From: Globodera rostochiensis
Taxonomy: Eukaryota > Nematoda > Chromadorea > Rhabditida > Heteroderidae
Direction of reading: 5' to 3'
NCBI GenBank assembly: GCA_018350325.1
Contig: JAEVLN010000027.1
Coordinates: 620,001 to 684,000, forward strand
Length of the DNA stretch: 64,000 nucleotides
The notes beneath the pieces were generated by a model, which was not told the origin of the DNA, searched no databases, and was given only the letters and a program-made list of their open reading frames with translations. Every line of letters begins with the position of its first letter. Positions within the stretch are counted from its first letter, which is position 1. The translations under genes and the position numbers were made by a program. This document shows, piece after piece, positions 23,230 through 34,379 of the stretch.

Positions 23230-23530
23230 GCACTTAAACTAACCAATCAACGGCGCGCTATCAAAAGGTCCCACGTTCAAAATGTCCCATAACGGAAAAC
23301 GCTTAAAATGTCCCACGTACAAAAGATCCCACGGTCAAAATGGATTTTGGCACTGTTCTATGCCGTCAAAACAATTGTGGCCTTAGAATGTTGGTGAAAC
23401 TGTGGGATGTTGGTTGAGATGGTAACAAAAAGTAGCTAGAGTTTAAATACTAAGTGCACGTGTTGAAAGATTTTCTATGGATTTATGGGAGATTTTGAAC
23501 AATTTTTCGTTATGGGACATTTTGAACGTA
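23230..23530 (+). repeat. Dispersed repeat, copy 1 (empty site)
   Basis: Shares a long, gapped identity with 44189-44712: the common start 'gcacttaaactaaccaatca', motifs 'aaaatgtcccataacggaaa' and 'aacaattgtggccttagaat', and an end 'cattttgaacgt'. This copy lacks the 181-bp insertion seen in the other, so it preserves the empty target site (GTTGAAAG, 23462-23469). Confidence 0.75.
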
Positions 23531-24071
23531 CATTGAAATCACAAAATCGCCACTAAAAAACTAAATGGTTCATCTACAGTCAATCAACCTGCTGCCAGCC
23601 ACCGCGTAGTTGACATTAGGCGCCTCTGCCCACGGCGCGCTCCTTACAAATACAGAGATGAGCGCACGAAGAGCAGCTGTTGAAAGCAGGAATCATGGTC
23701 GAGACGGGCATTGATTGTACAAGGAAGAACGGCGGCATTGGAGCCGAAATTCCCGGGTAGTGTCAATGCTGATTTCAACCGAAGGTTCTGATCGCTTCCA
23801 CTGATTGTTTCATCGTTTGGCACTTTTCCGTGCCGCGTCAGTCGATTGCTGCAGGCGGCGGAGACGTTCGCATCAAATTTCCCGACAGAGTGAATTATGT
23901 GGACGAACATCGAAACGAATCTCAAAAAAGCCGAACAACGGTGTTACGTTTGATAAGGTAAAAAAGGCCAGTGGAGGGATGGGGTAAGTCAAGTCGAGAC
24001 TAATCTTTTCTCCCGAAACTATTGATCCAATATTGACTTTTCAAATTAAAAGTAAAATAGGCAAAATGGTA

Positions 24072-24136
24072 ATGCCGGCGGGTGGGACTCGAACCCACGG
24101 CCTTCAACCAATCCGTGGGCAGAGCTCTTCCTCTGA
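24072..24136 (-). repeat. Truncated tRNA-like sequence
   Basis: The minus strand carries a T-arm GTGGG-TTCGAGT-CCCAC followed by an acceptor-like CCGCCGGC, and a D-arm-like 'CAGAGGAAGAGCTCTGCC'. The 5' acceptor strand is missing: AT-rich DNA replaces it. I read it as a tRNA pseudogene or SINE relic. Confidence 0.45.
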
Positions 24137-24673
24137 AAATTAATTATTTTTTAAGTTTGTGCGGTGGCTGCAGCTCGCGACTTTTCTTCTAATCGTAAAA
24201 CATTTTTGGTCAACGAATCGATCAAAATGCTCTCCTCCTCCCCATTCTTCTCCGACAGGCGCGCGAGTCCGGTCTGGTCCATCGCCGACATTCGTCTTCA
24301 ATGCGTCCACCAGTCCAACATTCAAATACCAAAACTAAAGAAAGTTTAAGATTTTGCGCAGATTCGACTCTTTTTGGAATCGGTCTGGTTTCGAGCCTCG
24401 GTATTTGCGCGAGAGGGCATAATGTGTTGTAAGTTTGAAAAATTTAAACTTCCGGTTGAAATTCCAGTTAGGGGTCCTTTTTTCAGTTCTCCAGTCCAAC
24501 CCGGACGGTTCGCCGGACACTTCGGTTTTGAAAAATCGGATCCGTGACATGAAAAACTCGGAAAATCCCGTCCCGAATAAAGATGTTTTTGACCAACACA
24601 TACACCCAACCCAAAGTTGAAACTTTGAACAGTAATGTAAACGCATGCAACCGCCAGCAGAATCTGTTTAAAC

Positions 24674-24910
24674 TAGGGTTGCACGGGACCGGGACTTTTG
24701 GAACAACCGGGACTACTGGACAAAAACAAGAAAAAAAAATGCTTGGTAAAAAACCGGGACCATTATAAGGGGATTTTAAAGGAATTTTGAAAAACCGGGA
24801 CCATTATAAGGGGATTTTAAAGGAATTTTGAAAAACCGGGACTAAAATTTCAGTACCAAAATGGAAAAAATTGACCATTTCAGTATTGGTCCCGGTACCG
24901 TGCAACCCAT
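24674..24910. mobile_element. MITE-like element with GGGTTGCACGG ends
   Basis: Left TAGGGTTGCACGGGACCGGG and right, inverted, TGGGTTGCACGGTACCGGG. The inside has two copies of a unit 'ccgggaccattataaggg...aattttgaaaaa'. A related but more decayed copy lies at about 31775-31945. Confidence 0.5.
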
Positions 24911-25323
24911 AAACAATAAAATTTAACATTTTATTACAAAACGGCATAAAATCGATTGATCATTTCGCCAATATTGAATTTGAAGTTTGGCCCAAAGTTT
25001 GCTTCAATTTTGTTGCCCAGGTTTAACATCATTACACACGGAAACAAATCATCGGCAGAATCAGCGACAAATAAATTGGCAATATCTAAAAAAAAAAAGA
25101 ATTTTGATTAAAATTAATACACTTTGGTTTTGATCTATACGTGAAAAAAAATCGGACAAAACCACCTGCCAGCTGCGAAACAAGCATGGAATTTGTTATT
25201 ATTCAATAATTTATTTTATTAATTTAAAAGAAATTGAAAAGAGATTTTGATTAAATTAGTAAATTTGACTTTGATTTTCTTTTAGACTTTCTCACCCAAA
25301 CGCTCGCCATTCTTCGTGTGAAA

Positions 25324-25984
25324 GGCAATCATGAAGAATCGGTATCCCAAAAAAAAAATTTTTTTTTTTGTTTTTTTAAACACATTCCTGGGATGAAATG
25401 TCGCGCTGAGTCCGAATCTGACATCTATTTCATCGTATCACACATAAAAACTAATGTTTCGGTGACACAACAAATTTTTTTATAAAAAAACATTTCAAAG
25501 ATTAACAGGGTAAAAATTCGAAATCTGGTCCAGAATATTGTCAAACGCTACAACAGTCTTCCTTCCATACAACTGACGCCACTGAAATTCGTCCAGATAA
25601 GAGGGCAACATTTCCTCTGTGGTGCCACACATCTCTTTGTTTTTCTTTTTGGCGTTCTTCCAAAACCCCTCTACATGGTTTGTATGCGTGTTTGTTAATG
25701 GATCAACAAAGTTTGCGGAGTGATCTACGCTTGTATGCATGTACGGAGGAACAACGGGGATGTTGACAATGTGACTAGGCGGCGGGTTAACAGATGGTAT
25801 TCAAATCTTTGAAATGTTTTTTTATAAAAAAATTTGTTGTGTCACCGAAACATTAGTTTTTATGTGTGATACGATGAAATAGATGTCAGATTCGGACTCA
25901 GCGCGACATTTCATCCCAGGAATGTGTTTAAAAAAACAAAAAAAAAAATTTTTTTTTTTGGGATACCGATTCTTCATGATTGCC
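25324..25984 (-). mobile_element. Merlin-type DNA transposon, deletion derivative
   Basis: Inverted repeats of about 181 bp (25324-25504 and 25804-25984) beginning GGCAATCATGAAGAATCGG. Flanked by an 8-bp target duplication GTGTGAAA (25316-25323 and 25985-25992). It carries only a C-terminal transposase piece. The TSD size, GG-starting ends and the transposase type agree with the Merlin/IS1016 superfamily. Confidence 0.8.
25495..25740 (-). pseudogene. Merlin (ISXO2-like DDE) transposase, C-terminal fragment
   Basis: Encodes VDHSANFVDPLTNTHTNHVE, then GFWKNAK and EFQWRQLYG. This is the end of the ISXO2-like DDE domain of IS1016/Merlin transposases, with the final catalytic Glu in HVEGFW. The N-terminal half with the two catalytic Asp residues is missing, so it cannot be active by itself. 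Stop at 25495. Confidence 0.75.
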
Positions 25985-26421
25985 GTGTGAAACATTTGGC
26001 GCGTTGCCAAATTGACGCCACATCCGATGACGTCGCCGGCATCAAGCGAAGGACGACGACTATTTGAGGGCATGCCGCCCTCTGCCGGGTGACTCCAATA
26101 AATGGCATAAGTGCCGTTGCCCCAGAACGCGTAGGTGCCGCCTTCGGATGGTGAGAAGTGGGAGAAGGGCATTGCTTTTGTTGCAAGTCCAATGGCGTCA
26201 CTTAACCAAACATTTCAAAACCCAATTTAAAATTTATTTGTACAATTAACTTACAATGAAAGCTTACCGACGATGATGTTCACTTCGTAGTAGAAAATGC
26301 CATTCTTTGGAATTGGCCGTTTGGCATAGACAGAGTAACAACTCGGGAAATGTTGGACCCCCAATTGACCGGACTCAATGAGTGTGAGGTACTCGTGACA
26401 TGCCGTGGGATCCCATCCATT

Positions 26422-28946
26422 CTGTTTCAACGGAAAGTGTTGTTTTTGAATTTTTTTTTTTTTTGTTGAAAAGTCTGGACCTTAAGCCTTTCCTTCAGTT
26501 TTCGGACGAGCGCAACGCAATTTATGGCGATTGGACGGCACAGCAAAAGTATTCGGCGACCATACTGAAAAGGCAGCGTGGAAAATACCTGAAATTTGAT
26601 ACATAAAGGGCGGCTCGTATATGTCCTTGAATGGCAAGGGCAGTACTTGAAAACTACCCCCTCGTTCTTAGAATTTAAAATGTCCTTATTTTTAAGAAGC
26701 GTCTTTTTGAAGAGGATTGAATTTGGTGGCATTTAAAAACGGCACACCTCACACTGCAATTCCAAGGGTAAACGCCGACGGCGTTTTATGTGCGAGTCAT
26801 TTTTGTTGGAAGCGCCCGCCGCCGCTATTCGCCATAACAAAAATTGTATGATTTTGTATCGCTTTAGGAAAAAACAATCAAATTTTTAATGGTTTCACAA
26901 ACATTTTCACAACACCAAAAAAAGTAGCAAATCATGGCCGGGACTCTCGAAGACGGCAAGACCTCGATTGATCTGATCTCGTCTGGGGGTCTCCATGAAA
27001 GAGGGGAGTGTCAGACACTTGGTGTTGCCCCCCCCCCCAATTTTTAAAAATAAAATAATAATTTTTAAAATGTTGTAAAAGGTGGCTTTAGGAGTTTTCT
27101 GGGGCGTATGTATAATCCGAATCTGACCTCTTTTTGACCTAATTCGAATCTCGAATTCAAACATTTGGTGGAATTTCCAAAAATGGTCAAAACTACAAAA
27201 TATTACGGTGTTTGAATTCATGCTTTTTAAATGATTTGAGGCCAACTAGAAGTTGAAAAATTGAATTTCTCACAAATGTTCGAATTCAGTCTAAACAGAG
27301 GTCCCAAGAATGCATCTTCAAAATGGTCAAAAAAGAAGAAGACCAAAACGTAAACAACACAATTTTTGAGCTAAATTTAATTGAAACTTAATTGGCACTA
27401 AAAATATGCAAATGCATTAAAATTAAATTCTAATGTATATTCTGAACGGTTGAAATGAATTAATGAATGATCGATCAGTAATCAGTGAAAGTACTTATAG
27501 TAAGTAGAGTAAACGAAGGACAGGCATTTTGTGTCATCGAGTTACAGATGAAGATTTAAAATTCTTTTGGGAAAATATTTTTTAAATATAAAAATGAGAA
27601 AATGCGAACGATGGATTAATTTTTTTTACTTTATTCGCTAAATTTAACGCCCGGAATTGGCCACAACCGGATGATTCCTAAATTCGAAAAAAGCCGGATC
27701 GAATAGTCCGGGTAAACCATCCGGATTTGGCCGCCGTAGTCGAGTGTGCGGTCCCTTGGCTGCTATTTTGCGTGACAAATAGCATATTTTTAGACAATTT
27801 TTAGAACAAAAGTTCCCAAAATTTCGACCAAAAAGGGTCCCCCCTATGGTTTTTGGCCAACTTTGAGGGGCCATAACTTTCTTCATAATGGTTAGCGCAC
27901 AAAAAATTTTGCAGATTCGTGCTCAGCTCGATGAGAAGAATTGGTATATGAATTGGCGATTTCGTTTCAGGACCGTATAAGGTAGAAATTCCAAAATGGC
28001 GTGGGTGGGTTAACCGTTTTTGATTTTTAAGTCTTCCACTTAGGAAACTATGGATCTGAGGGCCCAGACTTTTACACTGGGACTCAGCCGGCCGGCATCA
28101 AAATGGCGTCTGATGTGTCCCGTAACATCTAGATCGATTTGTCTCGTCGAGTGCTGTCGAATGATACTAAATTTTGCAATTGGTCCATAGGAAGACACAA
28201 AATTCAGGCCAAAAATCTCCATTTTGGCAATTTTAAAACCGATTCAAAAATAGATTTAAATTTTGAAGTTTATTTTCTATTGACGAATTCGTCAAATAAC
28301 ATAGGTATAGCTTCATTTCCGCGTAAATTTTTTCAGATTCTGCATTAGGCTTAAGTGAAGTTGATTTTGGTCATTTCTTTTCTGGGCTCTATGATCAACA
28401 TTTTCTGCACTTTTTTTATTAAAAGATAATAAAATGCAAAAATGAATCGTTGTCAGGTTGGCCATAATACCTTATTTATCAGGGTTTTCTTGCATTTTTT
28501 GGAAGTTTTTCTGATTTTTCAAAATTTGGAATTTATCACTGTGAAAATTCCCAAAATTTAGAAACATTGGCAAATTTCGTTAACTTTTTGACCAAATTTC
28601 TCAAACATGCCTAAAAATTATTTTTGATTTTTTTTGGGGTTTCACAACAACATTTGTTTACTTCTCTGCCCCTTTGACCCGTCAATTAATTCACTTCTCT
28701 GCTGCTGTTTTCTCTCCACACATATTTTTTAAATTTAATATCGATCGCCTTTTGACATTTACTTATTTGCTTTTTCTTCTGTTTCTTATGAATTTGGGTC
28801 CCGATGGAAAAAATTTTAAAAATGCGGAAAGCATGTTTTCTAGTGTAAAAATATGAGTAGAACACAAATCCGAGCTCGGATTTATTCATTCTTAAAAACT
28901 TTTGTCATTTTAGAAACTCAAAGTTCGAATTTTTTAGTAAATAAAC
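26422..28946. other. Intergenic
   Basis: No convincing exon. Contains poly-C at 27028, AT-rich DNA, and at 28128-28240 a segment that recurs at 37288-37400. The right end should contain the promoter of the plus-strand SPRY gene. Confidence 0.45.
28128..28240 (+). repeat. SPRY-upstream repeat, copy 1
   Basis: Matches 37288-37400 with substitutions: 'AGATCGATTT.TCTC.TC', 'ATTGGTCCA.AGGAAGACACA', 'AAAAATCTCCATT'. Both copies lie upstream of SPRYSEC-type coding sequence, one intact and one a relic, suggesting a duplicated 5' region. Confidence 0.6.
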
Positions 28947-31900
28947 ATGCCAATTTCGACCGAATCAATCAATGGAGGGGAGGACATAACAACTGATCAG
29001 GGTAACAAATTCGTTTTGTAAATCTTAGGGGTCAATTTTTGTGTTATATCCAAGATTGATGAGAGATTTGCTACAAAATTTTAAAAATGCAGCAATTTAT
29101 GGGGTTTTTTAAACAAAAAAAATTCGGGTGGGGTAATTGCCCCCCACGAGCCTGGTAATTTCTATTGTTTCAGAATGGTGGCCTCCAAATTTCGCCAATT
29201 TGGATTCATTTGAAGAATTACGTCTTCTGCGTGCCAGAATTGCCCAATTGGAACGCCAACAAACGATCAATTCGCCAATTTCAGACACTTTCGATTTGTT
29301 GGCACAAAATGAAAATGGTAAAAATGCCAGGGCTGCTCGAGACTTGAAATTTTAGAGACCGAGAAATAACCCCGAGACTCTCGAGCAGCCCTAGTAAATA
29401 CAAACATTTTCGTTGGTCGGATTGGAGTCATTTTTCTACAAATTTTCGGTGGATGAAAATTATTTAATTTTTTGTCATTTTCATAAAAAGATGCGGCGGA
29501 CACTTTGTACGGGCAAAACGACGAAATTAGGTCGAACAACGACAAATTCAAGGCTGAAAAGCTCGATCAGTTGGAAGTGAGTTTTGTTTTTGATCAAGAA
29601 AATATTGATTTTTATTGTCTCTGTCGGGTGGGTCCAAAATTTTAATTTGTTTTTAAAAAGTTTCAGTTTTAAATAATTTTCAGTAATTCCTTTGCAGGAA
29701 AAGATGAAACAAATTGAATTGGAATTGAAAGGCATCAAGCTGGAGGAGTATCAGAACAACCAGCAACAGGTCATCATCGACGCGTTCACTGAAAAACTAA
29801 AGGGTAAACTTTTGAGTGTAGAAAATCACATTCAGCCTTGAGAATTGCATTAGCCATTTTTGTGTCTCAAAATAATTAATTTATTTTATCCTTTCAGTTT
29901 CTATTGATCAATTTTCGTTGAAGCATAAAGAACTGTTAAATGTTCATCAGAATTTAATGGAAGAGATGAATTTGAAGCAGCAACAGCACCAAAAGGAGAC
30001 CAACGACAAAATTGGCTGGTTAAATAAGGACCAGGAACAATGCGGTAGGGAGAAATATGTTTTTTCTGATTTTAAAGAACGAAATTCTTTAAAATCAATT
30101 CATTTAATTTGTTTTGCACCGTTTCAGTTTCCATTGATCAGTTTTTGTTGATGCAAAGTGATCAGAAGGCATTGCTCGACAGACTTGAACAAAAGCAAAC
30201 GGCGAATGCTCAACAACAAAAAACTGATCAAAAAGCACTGTGTTCAACGATTGATCAAGTGGGTTTAGATTGATCAAGTGGGTTTAAACTAGGATTAGCA
30301 GTAGAGATCGGACTTGGGGATCGATCGAGATTTCGATCGAGAATCTCGATAAATCTCGAAAAATCTCGAAGATCTCGAAAAAATTTCTTCGATCGAGATT
30401 TCGATCGAGAATCTCGATAAATCTCGTATCTCGAAAAATTAACGAGATTTTTTCGAGATTTCAATATTTTTGTTGATGTGAATTGCCAGAGATAATATTC
30501 AATGTTGTGGGAAGATCAGTTTGATAATTACATATGCAAAAAATTCCCACTTTATTGGTAAACACGAATTTTTTATTTTCTATTCGACCTTCGGAGTTTT
30601 CGACCTTGGGACATTTTTTGTTCTATTCGACCTTCGGACTGTTTTTGTTCTTTTCGACCTTCGGAGTTTTCGACCTTGGGAGTTTCGACCTTCGGACTGT
30701 TTTTGTTCTTTTCGACCTTCGGAGTTTTCGACCTTGGGAGTTTCGACCTTCGGACTGTTTTTGTTCTTTTCGACCTTCGGAGTTTTCGACCTTGGGAGTT
30801 TCGACCTTCGGACTGTTTTTGTTCTTTTCGACCTTCGGAGTTTTCGACCTTGGGAGTTTCGACCTTCGGACTGTTTTTGTTCTTTTCGACCTTCGGAGTT
30901 TTCGACCTTGGGAGTTTCGACCTTCGGACTGTTTTTGTTCTTTTCGACCTTCGGAGTTTTCGACCTTGGGAGTTTCGACCTTCGGACTGTTTTAGTTCTT
31001 TTCGACCTTCGGAGTTTTCGACCTTGGGAGTTTCGACCTTCGGACTGTTTTAGTTCTTTTGGACCTTCGGACCGGAAGCGGGGGGGGGGGTCGGCGGTGC
31101 CGATAGGCGCCGCCGAGAAAATTTTGAATTTTTGACTCAATTTGTAACCAAAATTTAAAAAAAACGGTTGATGCTGGGAATCGGACCGGGAATCCCGTAC
31201 TTTTCCAGCGGTAATCCTGTTCCCGCCGATCTCTATTTAAAACTGACCAAATCCTGTTCAATTTTTGCGTGAAACCCTTCAAAATTTGTCATTATTTAGC
31301 AGATATCGATCTTTAGAGATGATTTTTGGTCCATTAAAATTCATTTTAATGAGTGCATTTTTGCGACTTTTTGACCCTTGCTAGGTCTAAATTGCAACAA
31401 AAAAAACCGAGAATTATAGTAACCCTTGAACTTTATCACCATGCAAATTTTCAGCCAAATCGAAACACACAGTCCCAAGATTATATAATTCCCACATTCG
31501 TTCAATACAGCAGAAGTTCACTATATAGATGATTTGATATATTTCTGATTTTAAAAAATCGAAAGAAATTGTTTCCTAGTCATAGATGAGCATAGGAAGT
31601 GGTAAAAAAGTCATTTGCACAGTAGGAATCCAATCCCCAACCTGGGCACTCACACCACTCACCAATACACCACAACTACACATATGATCAATAAAATAAG
31701 TCCAGTCTTTAGGGGTAACAAACCGATCAAATATTTTTCGATCGAGAATCTCGATCGGTCCGATCTCTAGTTAGCAGGGACCGGGATTTTTGGGGAAAAC
31801 CGGCACTAACTTTGGTCCCAGTCAAAAAACCGGGACTAATGGTTGTTAAAAACCGGGACCATTATAAAGGGAGTTTCGAAGGATTTTGAAAAACCGGGAC

Positions 31901-33938
31901 CAAGATTTCAGTACCAAAATGGTCCCGGGCCCGTACAACTCTAGGTTAAAGATTGGCTGATTGATGACTTTTAGCTATTCAATGAACGTGAAGAACAATT
32001 GAACAACTTTTTGGCTCAGTTTGTTGAAGGACAAAACAAAAAGTTTGAGGAACAAAAGGAACAATCGGACATGGATGAATTGGGAAACAGTTTGAAAACA
32101 GAACTCGAAAAGGTGGGAAATATGGACAAATGTTTGTTTTAAAAGTTATTTGAAGTGAGTTTGATGGCACCGGCATTTTTGAAAAATCGAAATCGGCAAC
32201 AAAAAAAGTCTCGTTCAAAAGAAAAACCTGATTAATTAAAAAAGAAACCATTACCTAACTTAGGCCTAAGCTTAGACTTAGGCTTAAAAGCTTTTAGCTA
32301 ATGTCGAACCCCGTACCCGAATCGGGCGGGGGGCTAATTTGATCTTTAAGGGTTCATTTTAGGAGTTTATTACATTTTTATTAAGCACTTTTTCAAAAAA
32401 AAAAGTTGGAATTTTAACGAGGGGCTAATTTAAAAAAAGTCAATCTTTAGGGGTGCAATTGTTTTTTCTCGCGGTTTAAAAATTGATTTTAGGGGCGGTG
32501 GATGGTGGTGCCGATAGGCGCCGCCGGAGAAAATTTTGAATTTTTGACTCAATTTGTTAAGGAAATTTGTCAAAAAGTTACAAATTTTGCTAACCCCCCT
32601 GGGTACGCCCTTGCCGTAACCAGTGCCCAACTCTATTTTTAGGCATTTAAAATTTAAATAATTAAAGGAAATGAATCAGCTGAAGGGGGAACTGATTGCA
32701 AAGATGGGGGAGTATCAGCAACAACAGCAATTGAACATCGTTGACTTGCAGAAGGCAGTTGCCGTGTTAAATAATGCAATTGGAATAGGTAATTTAACCA
32801 AATTTTTGTGTTCAGAATATGCAAATTCCCCGTATTTACGGAGCTTTAATGGTTAAAAAATAAAATTATATTTCCTTAGGGCTACCCTTTCAAAATCGTT
32901 GGGATGCCGCTGCATGCCACGACGAACTCGCGCTAATTGAGCCCGATCGATTGACTGTCCAAGTTATTGGAAAGGATTGGGGTGAATTTTATTCTTAAAA
33001 TGAATTTTTAACAATTTTTTAAATATATTGAATTATTCTTAAATTGAATTTTTAACAATTCTTAAATATATTGATTATTCTTAAAATGAATTAATTTTTT
33101 AAATATATTGAATTATTCTTAAATTGAATTTTTAACAATTCTTAAATATATTGATTATTCTTAAAATGAATTAATTTTTTAAATATATTGAATTATTCTT
33201 AAAATGAATTTTTAACAATTTTTAAATATATTGAATTATTCTAAATTGAATTTTTAACAATTCTTAAATATATTGATTATTCTTAAAATGAATTTTTAAC
33301 AATTCTTAAATATATTAATGCTTAATTTTTAGGGTATCACTCCGTGTTCGCTGAGCGGCCAATTCCGAAAAGGAATTTCGGCATTTTTTACTACGAAGTG
33401 AAAATATTAACGCAGGAAGGGTAATTTACTTTAATATTATAAAACAATTACGATGTTTTAAAATATTTTATTATATATTTAGCTTTGGTCACATTGGACT
33501 CGCCACCAAACAAATGCCATTGGACAAATGTGTTGGATGTTACAATGGCACTTACTCATACGGAAGCAGTGGCAAATTTTGGGGTCACGCGGTTGACGGA
33601 TGTTCCTATTGTAATGGACGTCCGTACACTGAAGGAAAGCCTCGTGGCGTCGGTGACGTCATCGGATGCGGCGTCAATTTGGCGTCTCGCCAAATCATTT
33701 ACACAAAAAATGGGCAGCCTTTGGGTGAGAAAAAGAAAATAAATAAAATTAAAGGGTAATTTCATTTTTTAGGAAAAATACTTTAAATTTATAAATTCTT
33801 AATTTATTTGTTTTTTTTGCAGACACTGCCAATTTATTTGTCGATTCTGACACCAATTTGTTTCCGTGCGTTTCGTTGTTTCTCTCTGGCACCAAAATTG
33901 AAGCAAACTTTGGACCGAACTTTGAATACAAATTCTGA
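28947..33938 (+). CDS. SPRY-domain protein with long coiled-coil N-terminus (SPRYSEC/RBP-1-like)
   Basis: Predicted 491 residues in 12 exons: 28947-29001, 29174-29317, 29491-29576, 29698-29803, 29898-30044, 30128-30258, 31975-32112, 32668-32788, 32880-32981, 33333-33420, 33483-33724, 33823-33938; all junctions in phase. Exon 2 carries the family signature [20 protein letters not shown]. Exons 3-8 encode a Gln/Glu/Lys-rich coiled coil; exons 5 and 6 both begin VSIDQF, an exon duplication. Exons 9-12 form the SPRY domain ([80 protein letters not shown]). Cyst-nematode relatives include secreted effectors and intracellular proteins. No signal peptide is visible at this start ([10 protein letters not shown]), so a secreted role is doubtful. 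Confidence 0.88.
29327..29394. mobile_element. Tiny MITE in SPRY intron 2
   Basis: CAGGGCTGCTCGAGA at the left and its complement TCTCGAGCAGCCCT at the right, with 'agaccgag' type sequence between. It lies wholly inside the intron after exon 2. Similar CTCGAGAC sequence recurs in the phosphatase intron at 41590-41680. No clean target duplication is visible. Confidence 0.45.
30590..31075 (+). repeat. 58-bp minisatellite, about 8 copies
   Basis: Unit 'TTCGACCTTCGGA' + 'CTGTTTTTGTTCTT' + 'TTCGACCTTCGGAGTTT' + 'TCGACCTTGGGAG'. Located in the 1.7-kb intron 6 of the SPRY gene. The unit lacks stop codons in several frames on both strands, giving long repetitive reading frames that I do not regard as genes. 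Confidence 0.85.
31088..31140 (+). repeat. Dispersed palindromic repeat (GGTGCCGATAGGCGCC)
   Basis: The palindrome-like GGCGGTGCCGATAGGCGCCG is followed by 'CCGAGAAAATTTTGAATTTT' and 'TGACTCAATTTGT'. Further copies at about 32505-32562, 35247-35268, 39149-39210, 39282-39345 and 41964-42022, nearly all preceded by a G run. Probably one end of a decayed mobile element. Confidence 0.65.
31775..31945. repeat. Decayed relative of the 24674 element
   Basis: Shares 'aaaaccgggaccattataa', 'tttgaaaaaccgggacca' and 'tttcagtaccaaaatgg' with 24674-24910. Its ends are too worn to define. Lies in SPRY intron 6. Confidence 0.5.
33000..33320 (+). repeat. AT-rich minisatellite in SPRY intron 9
   Basis: Repeated 'TTGAATTATTCTTAAA' + 'TTGAATTTTTAACAATT' + 'CTTAAATATATTGA' units of about 60 bp with partial deletions; fills most of the 351-bp intron between exons 9 and 10. 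Confidence 0.8.
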
Positions 33939-34379
33939 TGATGAGCAAGAAGCGCCCGGGGACAGTGAAAAACGATTTTTTATTTATTTTTTATTTGGAA
34001 GAACACGGTCAATGATTTTGGAATTTATATACAATTCGTCGTTTTGTTTTCAAATTTGTCTGATTTGATTTTTAATCGATTTTCAAATCTGCTCGATACT
34101 CGTCGCAGCGGCGATCTGGGAATTTTTAACATTAATAAAAATTATTACGCATTTTGAAAGAAAATTAATTAAAAAGCATACGTCGCGTAAGTTATAACAA
34201 GGAAATTTTAAATAATTTTAAAATTTATTTATTTGTTTCTAACTAAAAATGCAATTTGTAAACAAACCTCACAAAAAGACAATCCAAGCTTCGAGAATCG
34301 AACCCGACAATGCTAGTTTAGTTTTTTCCCATTAAATAGTCGGGATTTTAATAAGGTTGTACAGAATTTCTGTTAAACA
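33939..34379. other. Intergenic, with a B-box-like fragment
   Basis: 3' flank of the SPRY gene (plus). Near 34285-34320 the minus strand reads 'CGGGTTCGATTCTCGAAGC', a tRNA B-box-like relic. Nothing else recognised. Confidence 0.4.

Larger units (their letters stand above)
23531..24933. other. Intergenic with relics
   Basis: No convincing gene. Holds a truncated tRNA-like sequence (24072-24136) and an inverted-repeat element rich in CCGGGAC (24674-24910). GC-richer segments at 23640-23960 and 24160-24320 are open in places but I recognise nothing in them. Confidence 0.4.
24934..26421 (-). pseudogene. SPRY-domain (SPRYSEC-like) gene split by a transposon
   Basis: Three exons of an SPRY domain read on the minus strand: 26421-26268 (starts NGWDPTACHEYLTLIE, then YYEVN), 26200-25296 ([30 protein letters not shown]) and 25085-24934 (ANLFVADSADDLFPCV, then ..[10 protein letters not shown], ending TAA). 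They correspond exon for exon to the intact SPRY gene at 28947-33938. The middle exon is interrupted by a Merlin-type element (25324-25984). Removing the element and one 8-bp target copy rejoins the codons exactly. A separate phase mismatch exists at the junction of the first two exons (1 nt in, 2 nt needed), so the copy was probably dead in more than one way. No coiled-coil exons were found upstream. Confidence 0.8.

Noticed and set aside
23644..23987. GC-richer segment with open frames on both strands
   Set aside because: No splice-phase-consistent chain and no recognisable motif on either strand.
24072..24136. Functional tRNA gene
   Set aside because: The T-arm is good, but the 5' acceptor strand is missing and no anticodon arm can be drawn.
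26400..26606. Plus-strand frame opposite the SPRY pseudogene's 5' side
   Set aside because: It overlaps the SPRY exon on the other strand and a poly-T run; the remaining part matches nothing I know.
30521..31140. Long repetitive open frames on both strands (about 200 codons)
   Set aside because: Produced by the 58-bp minisatellite inside an intron; no codon-like divergence between copies.
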